Counted from the first letter of the stretch, positions 34,741 to 44,032 are shown. The stretch: DNA of 64,000 nt from UBA3210 sp963610315 (GCA_963610315.1 CAVDMV010000001.1:1-64000), one strand, 5' to 3'. A program made the numbers and translations. Notes: a model not told the origin generated them from the sequence alone.

Positions 34741-35852
34741 TAGATTACATCCCCTTGTCCGACATATAATGGATTGTCTTTTGTACCTTTTAATTCTTTG
34801 ACGTTAATAATTTTTGCTCCTTTATCAACGATGACGTTTTCAAGAATGCAATTTTCTGAAATAAATGCATTAGAAAGAATGATTGAATTTCTAACTGTCG
34901 CACCTTTAGAAATGACCGCGTCTCTACAAACGACCGATGTATCTACTTTACCGTCAATAATTGCCCCATTAGTGACAAATGAATTGGTGACTTTAGAATG
35001 TTCTAAGTATTTTGCTGGAGGTGTATCATGAGTATTTGTATAAATTGGCCAAGATGTAGAACATAATTCTTTTAATTTATCAATATTTAAAAGCTTTAAG
35101 GAAATATTTAAATAATCTGATAATGATCTAACTGTTTCTAAGAATCCATGATATTCAAATGTATTTACTTTAACAGTTGAACATAAATAATTAATGACAT
35201 CTCTAAGAGTAAATAATTTTGAAGTTTTAGTTGAGAAATCAAGTAAATCTTTTAATTTATCAATTGAGATAACATAAGTTTCCATTGAAACATTAACTTC
35301 GTCTTCAACACCTAAGTTTTTATTAATTTCAGATAACGAACCATCTTTATTAAATTCAAAGACGTCTTGATCAATAAATGCTGTTTTGCCGTTATTAATC
35401 TTTTTATAAACACATGTGATTGATGCATTATTTTTAATATGATCTTCAATAACTTCATTAAAATCAAGGCGATAAATCATATGAACTGGGCTAATAACGA
35501 CATATTTAAATTTGCCATCTTCATATAACCATTTATTTTCGATGATATTATTAATATCAGTATTATATAAAGGACTATTCGCGAAGTTTTCATTATAACA
35601 AATGACTGTTTTACCCATCTTAGTATTATTTGTATAACTCATCGCATTATTCATATGTTTAATCATACTTCTTGGTGATTTATTAACTAAAATACCGACT
35701 GTATTAATGTTAGAATTACTAAAATTTGATAATGGGAAATCGACGAAAGCATATCGACCTAAGAAAGGAAGAGTTGCAAGTGATCTAACCTTATTAATTT
35801 GTCCTAAATCTGGAGAACAATGTAAATTTACTAAACCTAAAATACGTGCCAT
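34740..35852 (-). CDS. glgD: Glucose-1-phosphate adenylyltransferase regulatory subunit GlgD
   Basis: A 370-residue partner of GlgC. It has the nucleotidyltransferase fold (RSLATLPFLGRYAFVDFPLSNFSNS), but the GGxGTRL nucleotide-binding loop of GlgC is missing, replaced by LVNLHCSPDLGQ. This marks the GlgD form. In Firmicutes, GlgC and GlgD form a heteromer with higher activity than GlgC alone. Left-handed beta-helix repeats lie at the C terminus (DAVISKGATVRNSIILSNAF). It lies between glgC and glgA. Confidence 0.93.
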   Translation of the reverse strand: MARILGLVNLHCSPDLGQINKVRSLATLPFLGRYAFVDFPLSNFSNSNINTVGILVNKSPRSMIKHMNNAMSYTNNTKMGKTVICYNENFANSPLYNTDINNIIENKWLYEDGKFKYVVISPVHMIYRLDFNEVIEDHIKNNASITCVYKKINNGKTAFIDQDVFEFNKDGSLSEINKNLGVEDEVNVSMETYVISIDKLKDLLDFSTKTSKLFTLRDVINYLCSTVKVNTFEYHGFLETVRSLSDYLNISLKLLNIDKLKELCSTSWPIYTNTHDTPPAKYLEHSKVTNSFVTNGAIIDGKVDTSVVCRDAVISKGATVRNSIILSNAFISENCILENVIVDKGAKIINVKELKGTKDNPLYVGQGDVI

Positions 35853-35870
35853 AATAATTATTTCCTCCTA

Positions 35871-36992
35871 CTACTTTGTAATTAAAGTAACCTTTTCTTC
35901 GGTTCCTTTAATAACGCGGCCTTCTTCAATTACCGCGCCTTCTTGAACAATTGCTTTTTCAATACGTGCGCCTTTTTTAATTGTGACATTAGGCATGATG
36001 ACTGAATCTTTAACATAAGCGCCTTCTTCAATATAAGTTCCTGTGAATAAAACTGAATGTTCAACTTCACCTAAGACGATTGATCCTTGGTTAATCATAC
36101 AATTAGTAATTTTAGCTTTTGGACCAATGTATTGAGGTAATGATTTAGTATCTTCAGAATAAATCTTAAATGAGGAGAAATGATTATATAAATCAAGTGC
36201 GTTATCATCATCAATTAAGTCCATATTTGCTTCCCATAAGGAATTTAATGTACCAACATCTCTCCAATAGCCTTCAAATGGATAACCAAATACTCTCTTT
36301 TTCTTTTCAAGGAAATAAGGAATAATATTTTTACCGAAGTCATGTTCTGAGCTATCATCTTTCGCATCTTTTACTAATGCATCTCTTAATGTTTTATATT
36401 TAAAAATATATAAGCCCATGGATGCGCAACGAGAGGTAGAATGCTTTGGTTTTTCAATAAATGAAGAAATTTTACCTTCATCATCAACAGTTAAAATACC
36501 AAAACGAGAAACATCTTTTTCTTCGACAGTTAAATAAGCAATTGTACAATCTGCATCAACTTGTTTAGTAAAAGCTAACATTTTTGCATAATTCATTTTA
36601 TAAATGTGGTCGGCGGAAAGAATTAATACGTATTCTGGATCAACTGAATCTAGATAATCGATATTTTGATAAATTGCATCTGCAGTACCTAAATACCAGA
36701 ATGAACCTTCTTCTTTTTGACGAGGTGATAATAATGATAATTGAGAATTATTACCATCGAATCCCCAGTTATGACCACTTGAACAATAATTTGAAAGTTC
36801 AATTGATTCATATTGAGTTAAAACACCAACTTTTTGTACGTTGGAATTTGCTAAATTGGATAAGACAAAGTCGATAATACGATACTTTCCTCCAAAATAG
36901 ACTGCAGGTTTGGAGGTCTTTTTGGTTAAACCTTCAAGACGAGTTCCTTTACCACCTGCTAAGACTAAACTAACCATTTCATTTGCTGCCAT
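35871..36992 (-). CDS. glgC: Glucose-1-phosphate adenylyltransferase GlgC
   Basis: A 373-residue enzyme that makes ADP-glucose, the committed step of glycogen synthesis. LVLAGGKGTRLEGLTKKTSK is the nucleotide-binding loop, followed by PAVYFGGKYRIIDFVLSN. LILSADHIYKMNY carries the metal-binding Asp, and FIEKP the sugar-phosphate site. Beta-helix repeats close the protein. AAGGAGAA precedes the ATG. It overlaps the 3' end of the upstream membrane-protein gene by 14 bases. Confidence 0.96.
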   Translation of the reverse strand: MAANEMVSLVLAGGKGTRLEGLTKKTSKPAVYFGGKYRIIDFVLSNLANSNVQKVGVLTQYESIELSNYCSSGHNWGFDGNNSQLSLLSPRQKEEGSFWYLGTADAIYQNIDYLDSVDPEYVLILSADHIYKMNYAKMLAFTKQVDADCTIAYLTVEEKDVSRFGILTVDDEGKISSFIEKPKHSTSRCASMGLYIFKYKTLRDALVKDAKDDSSEHDFGKNIIPYFLEKKKRVFGYPFEGYWRDVGTLNSLWEANMDLIDDDNALDLYNHFSSFKIYSEDTKSLPQYIGPKAKITNCMINQGSIVLGEVEHSVLFTGTYIEEGAYVKDSVIMPNVTIKKGARIEKAIVQEGAVIEEGRVIKGTEEKVTLITK

Positions 36993-37935
36993 ACACTAAA
37001 TTCTCCTTATATTTTTTTGATATGTAGTAATAGATGTCGTTTGAGAAATCTATAAGTTCCGTGAGTGCTTCGACTTTTAAGTCGACTGAATTGTAATATA
37101 ACTTCTTTTTTAAGGGGTCAATTAATTTAAGTTCCCAAGAAGATATATAGATGATTAATTGTTTATTAGTTAATGTAATAACAATATTATTTTTACAAAA
37201 CTCTTTCATTTTTAAAAATAATGTTACAACTTCATTATCAACTAATTTATACGTATCTTTTTTAAAAGTTGAGTTAATATAAATTGGATTAGAAAATCTT
37301 TTTACATCATCTAAATAATATTGATAGATATTCTTATTTGATTCACTATCAATCGTAAATTTATTATCTGACCTAATTTGTAAAAATCCATCAAAATTTT
37401 CATTCACTGTCGAAGTGATTAATAAACCGTTTTTCGGTTTATATTTTGAATCATGAATTTGATAAAAATTTAAGTTAATTAAACTAGATAAAGTCATTAA
37501 ATAATAATATTTAGGAACATCTAAACCGATATAAGCAAAAATTTTATCAAATTTAAGAACTTCATTATTCTTTTCATGATTGATAGAATAAATTTCGTTT
37601 AATTCTAATTCTTTTAGCATGATTTCATTTGCTTTTAATGTATATTTACTATTATTTATATAATAAAGAACGAGGATTATAAGTGAACCAAGTAAGGCCA
37701 CTATTATTCCGACGATAAGAGAAATAATATTTTGTAACGAAGGATCTTTATTATAAATAAATGGAATAGAAGAAACTAACGTTTCATCAACAAAAAAAGA
37801 ATAATAACTACCTAAATAAATAATAAATAGGAAAACAAGGCTCGTTAAAGAAATTAAACCAAAAAGTAATAATTTATTAAAATAAAACTTTTTGATAGAA
37901 ATTAATTTACTTGAAGCTTGCGTTATTTTGTTCAT
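36979..37935 (-). CDS. Two-helix membrane protein leading the glycogen operon
   Basis: A 318-residue protein of unknown function. Two hydrophobic helices near residues 22-46 and 70-95 flank a short outside loop. The remaining 220 residues look like a cytoplasmic mixed domain (LKFDKIFAYIGLDVP, FDGFLQIRSDNKFTID, YKLVDNEVVTLFLKMKEF). The layout is reminiscent of DUF3137-type proteins, but that is only a resemblance. It overlaps glgC by 14 bases and is first in the operon, so it is co-expressed with glycogen synthesis. An extended -10 promoter and a CcpA-like site lie upstream. Confidence 0.7.
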   Translation of the reverse strand: MNKITQASSKLISIKKFYFNKLLLFGLISLTSLVFLFIIYLGSYYSFFVDETLVSSIPFIYNKDPSLQNIISLIVGIIVALLGSLIILVLYYINNSKYTLKANEIMLKELELNEIYSINHEKNNEVLKFDKIFAYIGLDVPKYYYLMTLSSLINLNFYQIHDSKYKPKNGLLITSTVNENFDGFLQIRSDNKFTIDSESNKNIYQYYLDDVKRFSNPIYINSTFKKDTYKLVDNEVVTLFLKMKEFCKNNIVITLTNKQLIIYISSWELKLIDPLKKKLYYNSVDLKVEALTELIDFSNDIYYYISKKYKENLVYGSK

Positions 37936-37959
37936 ATAAATTTAGTTCCTTATATATAC

Positions 37960-37968
37960 ATTATAGCA
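37960..37968 (-). promoter_or_regulatory. Extended -10 promoter of the glycogen operon
   Basis: On the - strand this reads TGC then TATAAT, a perfect extended -10 about 25 bases before the first gene. The -35 is weak, which leaves room for activation. Confidence 0.7.
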
Positions 37969-38015
37969 AAGAAAAAAAATAAAGATAGATACGACTTATT
38001 TTAAGTAAATAGAAT

Positions 38016-38029
38016 TTTAAGCGCTTTCA
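38016..38029. promoter_or_regulatory. cre-like site (CcpA) upstream of the glycogen operon
   Basis: TTTAAGCGCTTTCA matches the catabolite-response consensus TGWAARCGYTTWCW at all positions but the second (T for G). Its centre is about 70 bases upstream of the likely transcription start, a position where CcpA usually activates. CcpA itself is not in the window. Confidence 0.6.
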
Positions 38030-38044
38030 TAAAATAGTAAAAAT

Positions 38045-38092
38045 AAAAAGCATATAGCCGATTTTTTCGAAAATCGTTTTATATGCTTTTTT
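38045..38092. terminator. Long bidirectional terminator hairpin
   Basis: AAAAAGCATATA (38045-38056) pairs with TATATGCTTTTT (38080-38091). An inner stem, CGATTTT with AAAATCG, sits inside. It ends the small membrane-protein gene (- strand) before the glycogen promoter. Confidence 0.85.
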
Positions 38093-38105
38093 AATTTCCT
38101 AAATT

Positions 38106-38555
38106 TTAGAAATCATCATCATATTTTCGCATCGTTTTCTTTTTCTTAGGATGGAAAATGATAAAACATGGAAGCCATAATATGCCATAAATTGTAAAGG
38201 CAAACCAGGGGCCATTAATGATATTGTTTACATAAAATTGATTATTTGGTGCAATTTTAGTTAATAATTTAACTACTAATGAATGGAAAGCTCCAATGGG
38301 AACTTGAATGTAAGCTAGCGCTAAATAAACTCCATTCGCGATCGTATTTCCTCCCGTAAAGAAATTCTTTAAGAAAGAAATATTATTAATTAAAAATGCT
38401 AAAAAATAAATGATAAAAGGTAGAAAGAAGATACTAGCTAAAATACTTCTTTTCTTCGCGATTAATAAAGTTAAGAACAATGGAATAATAAAAGCTATTA
38501 TAAAACCGATTGATAACCAAACACCTTTTAGTTCGAATAAATTAATATCTAACAT
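38106..38555 (-). CDS. Small polytopic membrane protein after the condensin operon
   Basis: A 149-residue protein with about four hydrophobic segments (near 12-34, 38-60, 75-95 and 118-140) and a basic/acidic tail, KKKKTMRKYDDDF. Function unknown. The ATG at 38555 is chosen because AAAGGAGAG precedes it; an ATG at 38579 would add eight residues across that site. It starts 54 bases after the mksB/jetC stop with no terminator between, so it may be read through from the condensin operon. A TATAAT in the gap could also give it its own promoter. It is not JetD-like. Confidence 0.72.
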   Translation of the reverse strand: MLDINLFELKGVWLSIGFIIAFIIPLFLTLLIAKKRSILASIFFLPFIIYFLAFLINNISFLKNFFTGGNTIANGVYLALAYIQVPIGAFHSLVVKLLTKIAPNNQFYVNNIINGPWFAFTIYGILWLPCFIIFHPKKKKTMRKYDDDF

Positions 38556-38609
38556 AGTCTTCTCTCCTTTCTTTAACAATAATATAATTATTTAAATTAT
38601 ACAATGAAA

Positions 38610-41600
38610 TTATTTTTTAATTACGAATGAATCAACTTGTGAACGATTGTTTTGACGTGAAACTAGTAATGTCTTATCAACGATATTCGCAAGATCTGCC
38701 ACTTTTTCACTTGGTGCGGATAGAATGACTTGTAAGCCAAAATTCTTTAAGATTTTAATTGATTCAATAATACGTGTTGAGTCCATCTTAGAGAACGCTT
38801 CATCGAAAATAACTAAACGAATACAGTTACTTTGTGGACCTTGTTGTCTAATACGATAAAGTTGACTAAATGAGGCTAAGATAGAAACATAGAATGGAGT
38901 TTGCGTTTCACCACCAGATTGTTTCTTAATATTTTTTGCGAGTGAATAAGCTTTACCTTCACCTTTCTTAACTAACATATCAAACATTAAATATGTACGA
39001 TAATCGGTGAATTTTTCAACATTTTGAGCTAAGACAGAATTTTGATCATTAGTTGATGAAACATCACCGATAAGTTTAAATAATGAATTCATGACATCTT
39101 GATATTTTTCAAAATATGCATTTTCATCTTCACCACATTGAATTAATAAATTATCAGTGATCATATCGTAATATTCACGATATTGTGGAGCAGGAGTAAC
39201 AGTAAATGTATATGAGTCATTGCCGAATTTTGCATCTTTTAATGCTTCGTTTAAATCATCAATTTGTGTTCTAACTGTTTCGATGGCTGTTTTAAGTTGG
39301 AAGATAAAATCATCTTTAAATTCTTTTGTTGCATTCGCGTAAGCTGAAGCAATCTTATCTTGATATTCAGGTAATTTAACATCGCGAAGAAGAGTTAATT
39401 CATTATCAAAGTCTTCATTAGTTTCTTTTGTTGTATCATATGATAACTTATAAGTTAAACAATATTCTCTTCTTAATTCACTTAAAGCATTAAATAATGA
39501 ACGCTTTTTATTTTGTGAACGGATATATAATTCTTCATATTCTGAACGTATCGCGACTAGTCCCCTGCCACTTGCAAGTTCTTCATTAAATTTAGGTAAA
39601 GCAACGTTAGAAACAAAATCTGCATCAAATGAAGAATTAATTTCTTCTAAAATTGAATTTGAAGATTGAATTTGCGCCGGAATCTTTTCTTCTTGAATAA
39701 CGCGAATTGATTCTTCTAACTTACCTTTTTCTAAGATTAAGTTTTGTTTATCTTCTTCTAAGTTCTTAACGTCTGTTTCAATATGATTAATCTTACCTTC
39801 GATTGAAGAAATTTCAATTGAACCAGTATTTTCTAATTCTTCTTTATAACGTCTAACATTTTCATTTAATGAATCGAGTGTCGCCGCATTTTCTAAAATC
39901 ATTGTCGCAGTTTCAACTTCATTTGATGAAAGAATATCTAAAGAATTAACTAAAGTTAATGCTGTATTTAAAGTTTTTAAAACGTTAATAATCTTTTCGT
40001 TTTGTTCAACTTCTAATTTCTTTGTTCTCTTAAGTTCATCAGAAATTTTTCTTCCAATTAATGGATAACGATAATTCTTTTCAGGAATAACAAAAGAAGC
40101 AAAGTTACGATAACCTTCACATTTTGGAGTAATACCTCGACCTGTTTCACGAGCTTCATGGAATGATTCACATTTAATCATCTTACCAAGTAAGAAATTA
40201 GAATAATCTCTTGCACCTTGATGAGAAGTAATGATTTCTTCCGCGAGAGAATCTTCCTCAATCGAGAAATTTGCTTTATGAAGTTTTTCTTGGTCAATTA
40301 AACCAGTACGATAATATTGTTGTTTTCTTAAAATATCAGGAAGGATCTTATTCGCAGTTTCATAATATTCATTATCAACAAACATAAATTGTTTTTGATT
40401 ACCGACAAAGCCTTCGATTGCGTTAACCCAACGAGGAGTTTTAATATCGACTAAATCGGCGAATATTGTAACTGGAACTTGCTTACCATAATAATCAGAT
40501 AAGCGATGTTCTAATTCTCTTCTAATATTGATAAGTTGTAAATCATAGTTTTTAGAACCATTATTCATGTCAGAAACTTGTTGTTTTGCATGAGTATTTT
40601 CCATGACTAAATCAGAATATTTACCTCTAATTCTTGAGCCTAAATCAAAGACATCTGATTTATATTTAATTAATGCATCTCTAAAGGATACTAATGTTTT
40701 ATCATCAATTTCTTCAGTATTTGTGAATACATTCTTAAATGAATTAATGACATTTAATAATTCTTCACTTGAAGTAATTAATGTTTCTAATTCATTTTTA
40801 TAAGAGATATAAGTACGATCATCTTTAATTTGTGAACAAATAGAAATAATTTGATTTGCCGTATTAGAATAATCATTAATATATTTACTTAATTGATTTC
40901 TTAATGTTTGTAATTGATTTTTAATTTCTTCAATTTTCTTTTCGGTTGCTGCTTTTTGATTCGCTAATTCATTAGTTAATTGGAAAGCGCCAGAAGAAAC
41001 CTTTTGGGCTATTAAATTTTCTTTTTGTTTATTTAAATCGCTAATTTTATCTTCTAATGAAACAAGTTCGACAGAAATTTCTTTTAATCTAGTTTCACTT
41101 GCAGTTATATCTTTTTGGAAGTTCGCGATTGTATTTAAATAGACTTGATAAGTAATTCTTTTTGAAATATAAGAAGCAACATTTAAATCCTTCTTCTTTT
41201 CATTAAATTCATTATAAGCATTTTGAATTTCAACTAAACGAGAAATCTTTTGTTGCATATTGTTTGCTTCAATTTCTAGACGTTTATATTGTTGAATATT
41301 ATTTCTCATTGAATCGACATTAACTTTATTAGGAACATCACAAACATATTCTGTTAAGAATTGTTCAATGTTAGTAATTGGTGTAAAAGAAACAGCTTTT
41401 TTAAATAATGAGAAATATTTATCTTTAATATTACCAAATTGTTCTTTAATACGTTCTTGATATTGCGCGTTACTATCGGCAAAATAATATTCACTAGGCG
41501 CATAATTTTTTGAGAAATATTCGTTTAATTGTTTATAAGACATTGGTACTTGCAAAGAAACGAAATTATTTTCTGGAATCTTATCTTGAAGGATGAAGAA

Positions 41601-41978
41601 ATGGTGTTCTTCAGAAGAATCTTCAAAAACATCAAAGACGATACCAGTGACAAATGATTTATCATAAGTATCATCATACCATTCTAAAGCGATGTAAGAA
41701 GAGAAACGTCCATTTCTTAAATAACGGAAAGAACCTTCTCCATCATCACCGATTTCACCTTTTAAATATCCTTTTAAAGTACGACCTGCTTTTTCTGAAG
41801 CTGCTTTATTAAATTGTCTTCCGGAAGTATCGCCGAGTAAAACGACTTGCATCGCGTCAATTAAAGTAGATTTACCGGCTGCATTTTGTCCAGTTAAGAA
41901 ATTGACTTGGTCAATATCAAAGGTAACATTATAGAAATAGTGCCAATTGATAATACGGACTTTAACTAATTTTTTCAT
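38610..41978 (-). CDS. jetC: SMC-like ATPase of an MksB/JetC condensin
   Basis: A 1122-residue MukB/MksB/JetC-type ATPase. Walker A is Gly30 to Thr38 (GQNAAGKST), right after the KVRIINWHYFYNVTFDID start typical of this group. Two long coiled coils flank a hinge near residues 500-640 (VPVTIFADLVDIKTPRWVNA through the HQGARDYSNFLLG region). The C-terminal head has the signature SGGETQTPFYVSILASF and Walker B LVIFDEAFSKMD. Such proteins form ATP-driven loop-extruding rings that handle chromosomes (MksBEF) or restrict plasmids (Wadjet). Its partners are the two genes just upstream. The length is normal. The nuclease partner JetD/MksG is absent nearby. Confidence 0.88.
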   Translation of the reverse strand: MKKLVKVRIINWHYFYNVTFDIDQVNFLTGQNAAGKSTLIDAMQVVLLGDTSGRQFNKAASEKAGRTLKGYLKGEIGDDGEGSFRYLRNGRFSSYIALEWYDDTYDKSFVTGIVFDVFEDSSEEHHFFILQDKIPENNFVSLQVPMSYKQLNEYFSKNYAPSEYYFADSNAQYQERIKEQFGNIKDKYFSLFKKAVSFTPITNIEQFLTEYVCDVPNKVNVDSMRNNIQQYKRLEIEANNMQQKISRLVEIQNAYNEFNEKKKDLNVASYISKRITYQVYLNTIANFQKDITASETRLKEISVELVSLEDKISDLNKQKENLIAQKVSSGAFQLTNELANQKAATEKKIEEIKNQLQTLRNQLSKYINDYSNTANQIISICSQIKDDRTYISYKNELETLITSSEELLNVINSFKNVFTNTEEIDDKTLVSFRDALIKYKSDVFDLGSRIRGKYSDLVMENTHAKQQVSDMNNGSKNYDLQLINIRRELEHRLSDYYGKQVPVTIFADLVDIKTPRWVNAIEGFVGNQKQFMFVDNEYYETANKILPDILRKQQYYRTGLIDQEKLHKANFSIEEDSLAEEIITSHQGARDYSNFLLGKMIKCESFHEARETGRGITPKCEGYRNFASFVIPEKNYRYPLIGRKISDELKRTKKLEVEQNEKIINVLKTLNTALTLVNSLDILSSNEVETATMILENAATLDSLNENVRRYKEELENTGSIEISSIEGKINHIETDVKNLEEDKQNLILEKGKLEESIRVIQEEKIPAQIQSSNSILEEINSSFDADFVSNVALPKFNEELASGRGLVAIRSEYEELYIRSQNKKRSLFNALSELRREYCLTYKLSYDTTKETNEDFDNELTLLRDVKLPEYQDKIASAYANATKEFKDDFIFQLKTAIETVRTQIDDLNEALKDAKFGNDSYTFTVTPAPQYREYYDMITDNLLIQCGEDENAYFEKYQDVMNSLFKLIGDVSSTNDQNSVLAQNVEKFTDYRTYLMFDMLVKKGEGKAYSLAKNIKKQSGGETQTPFYVSILASFSQLYRIRQQGPQSNCIRLVIFDEAFSKMDSTRIIESIKILKNFGLQVILSAPSEKVADLANIVDKTLLVSRQNNRSQVDSFVIKK

Positions 41979-41987
41979 TGTTGCCTC

Positions 41988-42599
41988 CTATAAAGAATCA
42001 TCATAAGATGAAACTGCATCAAATATTGCATTAATCTTTGTCATATCAATGACATATAAAATAGAAGGAAGAATAACGAATGTTAAACTTCTATCTTTAA
42101 ATTCACCGCTGACACGGGAGATGATATTGTGGTTTTCTAAGAATCTAAATGAAGAAGCTAGTCCTACCGCAGTAGGTTTCTTATCAGGTCTAATTAAACC
42201 TTTATCATTTAATAAACTTAATAATTCGGCGGTTGTAAAATAAACTTCTTGAGTCATTTCATTCTTTTCACGTGCTAATTCATATGCATATCTTAATCCA
42301 TAAACAAGTAATGAAGTTAAAAAGTCTATTCTAACATGGTTTTCTTGGAATTCATTGTTGATCATAATAACTCCAAGTCGAGAATCTTTTTCAACTGTCC
42401 AACCAGAAAATTCTAAGTATTCTCTAATCATATCGATATTCTTTTCAATGAATAAATAATCTTTATTTGTTTTCATCATCTTAGAATGACGATCATAATT
42501 TTCTCTTAAAACAAATGATTTAAGCATTAAATTATTAACAACATGTGCGAATTCATCTTTGTCAGAACTTGATAAAAGTAAATATTTTTCTTCGAACAT
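41988..42599 (-). CDS. jetB: MksE/JetB-like condensin subunit
   Basis: A 203-residue KITE-type winged-helix subunit (DUF4194/DUF6063-like). It has the expected helical body FIEKNIDMIREYLEFSGWTVEKDSRLGVIMINN, the conserved middle VRIDFLTSLLVYGLRYAYE, a winged helix (TAELLSLLNDKGLI) and the closing part SSFRFLENHNIISRVSGEFKDRSLTFVILPSILYVID. In Wadjet and MksBEF this protein dimerises and bridges the kleisin to the ATPase. It lies 2 bases after the kleisin gene and 9 bases before the ATPase gene. The assignment rests on pattern and gene order. Confidence 0.82.
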   Translation of the reverse strand: MFEEKYLLLSSSDKDEFAHVVNNLMLKSFVLRENYDRHSKMMKTNKDYLFIEKNIDMIREYLEFSGWTVEKDSRLGVIMINNEFQENHVRIDFLTSLLVYGLRYAYELAREKNEMTQEVYFTTAELLSLLNDKGLIRPDKKPTAVGLASSFRFLENHNIISRVSGEFKDRSLTFVILPSILYVIDMTKINAIFDAVSSYDDSL

Positions 42600-42601
42600 A
42601 A

Positions 42602-44032
42602 TTAATCCTTTCTTCTAACATATTGATAGTTAGGCATTTCATATTTTTCTTCTTTAGTAAGATATTCTAGTTCATCTGGGCGAACAAAATCATAGAAAGA
42701 CGATCTTGAATCAGCTTTGACGGTACCTAAAATTACCATAATAAAATCTTCAACTGATTTAACTGGAATCTTCTTAACATCGATTTCATTTTCATCTTTA
42801 AAGGCATTAGCCATAAAATCCATGATCTTTTCATCACTATAAGCATCCATAATTTGTAGAAGTGATTGCATTAAACCTTCATTAGCTTCTTGTTCAAAAT
42901 CATCGATTGCCATTGGTTCACCTTCATATCTTTCATTTCGACGGTAAGGTTTAGTTAATGAATCAGAATCAATATAACCTTGTTGATAGAATAATAAGGA
43001 ATTATTGATATCTTTAACAATATTAGGATAACCATTTGCTTCACCATTAATAACTTTTGCAAGAGAAAGGAAAATGGTTTCAAGTTTTCCTTTAATTGTT
43101 TTATCCGAGTTATTTAAATAGATAACTTTTTCAGTTGTCGCTTTGGTGTAATTAGATTGAGCTTTATCAATATCACTCATTTCTTCAGTTAATTTGTTAT
43201 AAGTATCTTGAATGTAATTAATTTTCTTAATGACATCACTTTGTGCTTCTTCTTTTGATCTTAAAGAAGAATTTAAAACTAAAGCTTGTGAAACAATTTT
43301 ATTAAAGACTTCTTCGGTATTTAACCATCTTTTTAAGATACTAGAAATTGGTCCATTATATAAAATGATGGAATCATTAGTTTTTAATGGGTGATAGATT
43401 GGATCAACAACATCTTCACGTGCGATATCAAAGTGTTGATTTAATACCTCATTAGGTGAAAACATATTCGCGAGTTGCTTATGGAATACACGAATTGAAT
43501 GATCGAGTTTAGTAACTTCTAGTTCAAGATCACGTGTTTTATTAACCGCGTTAACTAAAGCACGATACATGTAATCAGATTGATTTTCATCTTCATATTG
43601 TAAATCAGCATAAGTTGAACGAACATTTGAAACATATTGAGTTTCATTGTCTGAGACGAATTCATAAACAATCTTAAGCATGCTCATTGAATATGAAGGA
43701 ATTAAAATGTATTCAACACCACTTTTAATATCTTGATCAAGAATAATCCAACCAGTATCTACTAGTCTTTTAACAATTAAATTATATTTACCTTGTAAAG
43801 TAGGTTCATATATTAGAGTCTTATCATCATAATCTTCTTCTTCGATAATTAAGTTTTTGACTAAACCTTCTCCACGATTCTTAAGCAAATCTAAAAAATC
43901 ACTTTTACGAATGCGATTGTGATATAAAGTTAAGCAATCATAAAGAGTAACAATCGCAAGTCCATAGATATTTTTATTTTTGCTTGATAAAATCGAGAAA
44001 AAATTATCTGGAATTTTATTAAATAAATTCAT
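42602..44032 (-). CDS. jetA: MksF/JetA-like kleisin subunit
   Basis: A 476-residue kleisin-like protein (DUF5716/JetA type). The N-terminal winged helix (NLFNKIPDNFFSILSSKNKNIYGLAIVTLYDCL) should contact the ATPase neck. A helical middle follows, with coiled coil (AQSDVIKKINYIQDTYNKLTEEM). A C-terminal acidic and helical region (DAYSDEKIMDFMANAFKDEN) should contact the ATPase cap. It closes the SMC ring in this family. It is first in the three-gene operon, behind a TTGTTA/TATAAT promoter whose -10 sits in a 21-bp palindrome. The assignment is from family resemblance and order. Confidence 0.82.
   Translation of the reverse strand: MNLFNKIPDNFFSILSSKNKNIYGLAIVTLYDCLTLYHNRIRKSDFLDLLKNRGEGLVKNLIIEEEDYDDKTLIYEPTLQGKYNLIVKRLVDTGWIILDQDIKSGVEYILIPSYSMSMLKIVYEFVSDNETQYVSNVRSTYADLQYEDENQSDYMYRALVNAVNKTRDLELEVTKLDHSIRVFHKQLANMFSPNEVLNQHFDIAREDVVDPIYHPLKTNDSIILYNGPISSILKRWLNTEEVFNKIVSQALVLNSSLRSKEEAQSDVIKKINYIQDTYNKLTEEMSDIDKAQSNYTKATTEKVIYLNNSDKTIKGKLETIFLSLAKVINGEANGYPNIVKDINNSLLFYQQGYIDSDSLTKPYRRNERYEGEPMAIDDFEQEANEGLMQSLLQIMDAYSDEKIMDFMANAFKDENEIDVKKIPVKSVEDFIMVILGTVKADSRSSFYDFVRPDELEYLTKEEKYEMPNYQYVRRKD

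Noticed and set aside
38106..38555. The small gene after jetC as the missing JetD
   Set aside because: JetD is a soluble protein of roughly 400 residues with a Toprim-type domain; this is a 149-residue membrane protein.
40603..40803. Open frames opposite jetC and other large genes (also 36584-36877, 31837-32091, 23952-24194, 34774-35031)
   Set aside because: They lie wholly inside well-supported genes on the other strand, have no ribosome site and resemble no family.
38610..41978. MukB or canonical SMC for the large ATPase
   Set aside because: The neighbours are JetA/JetB-like rather than MukF/MukE or ScpA/ScpB, and the length (1122) suits MksB/JetC.
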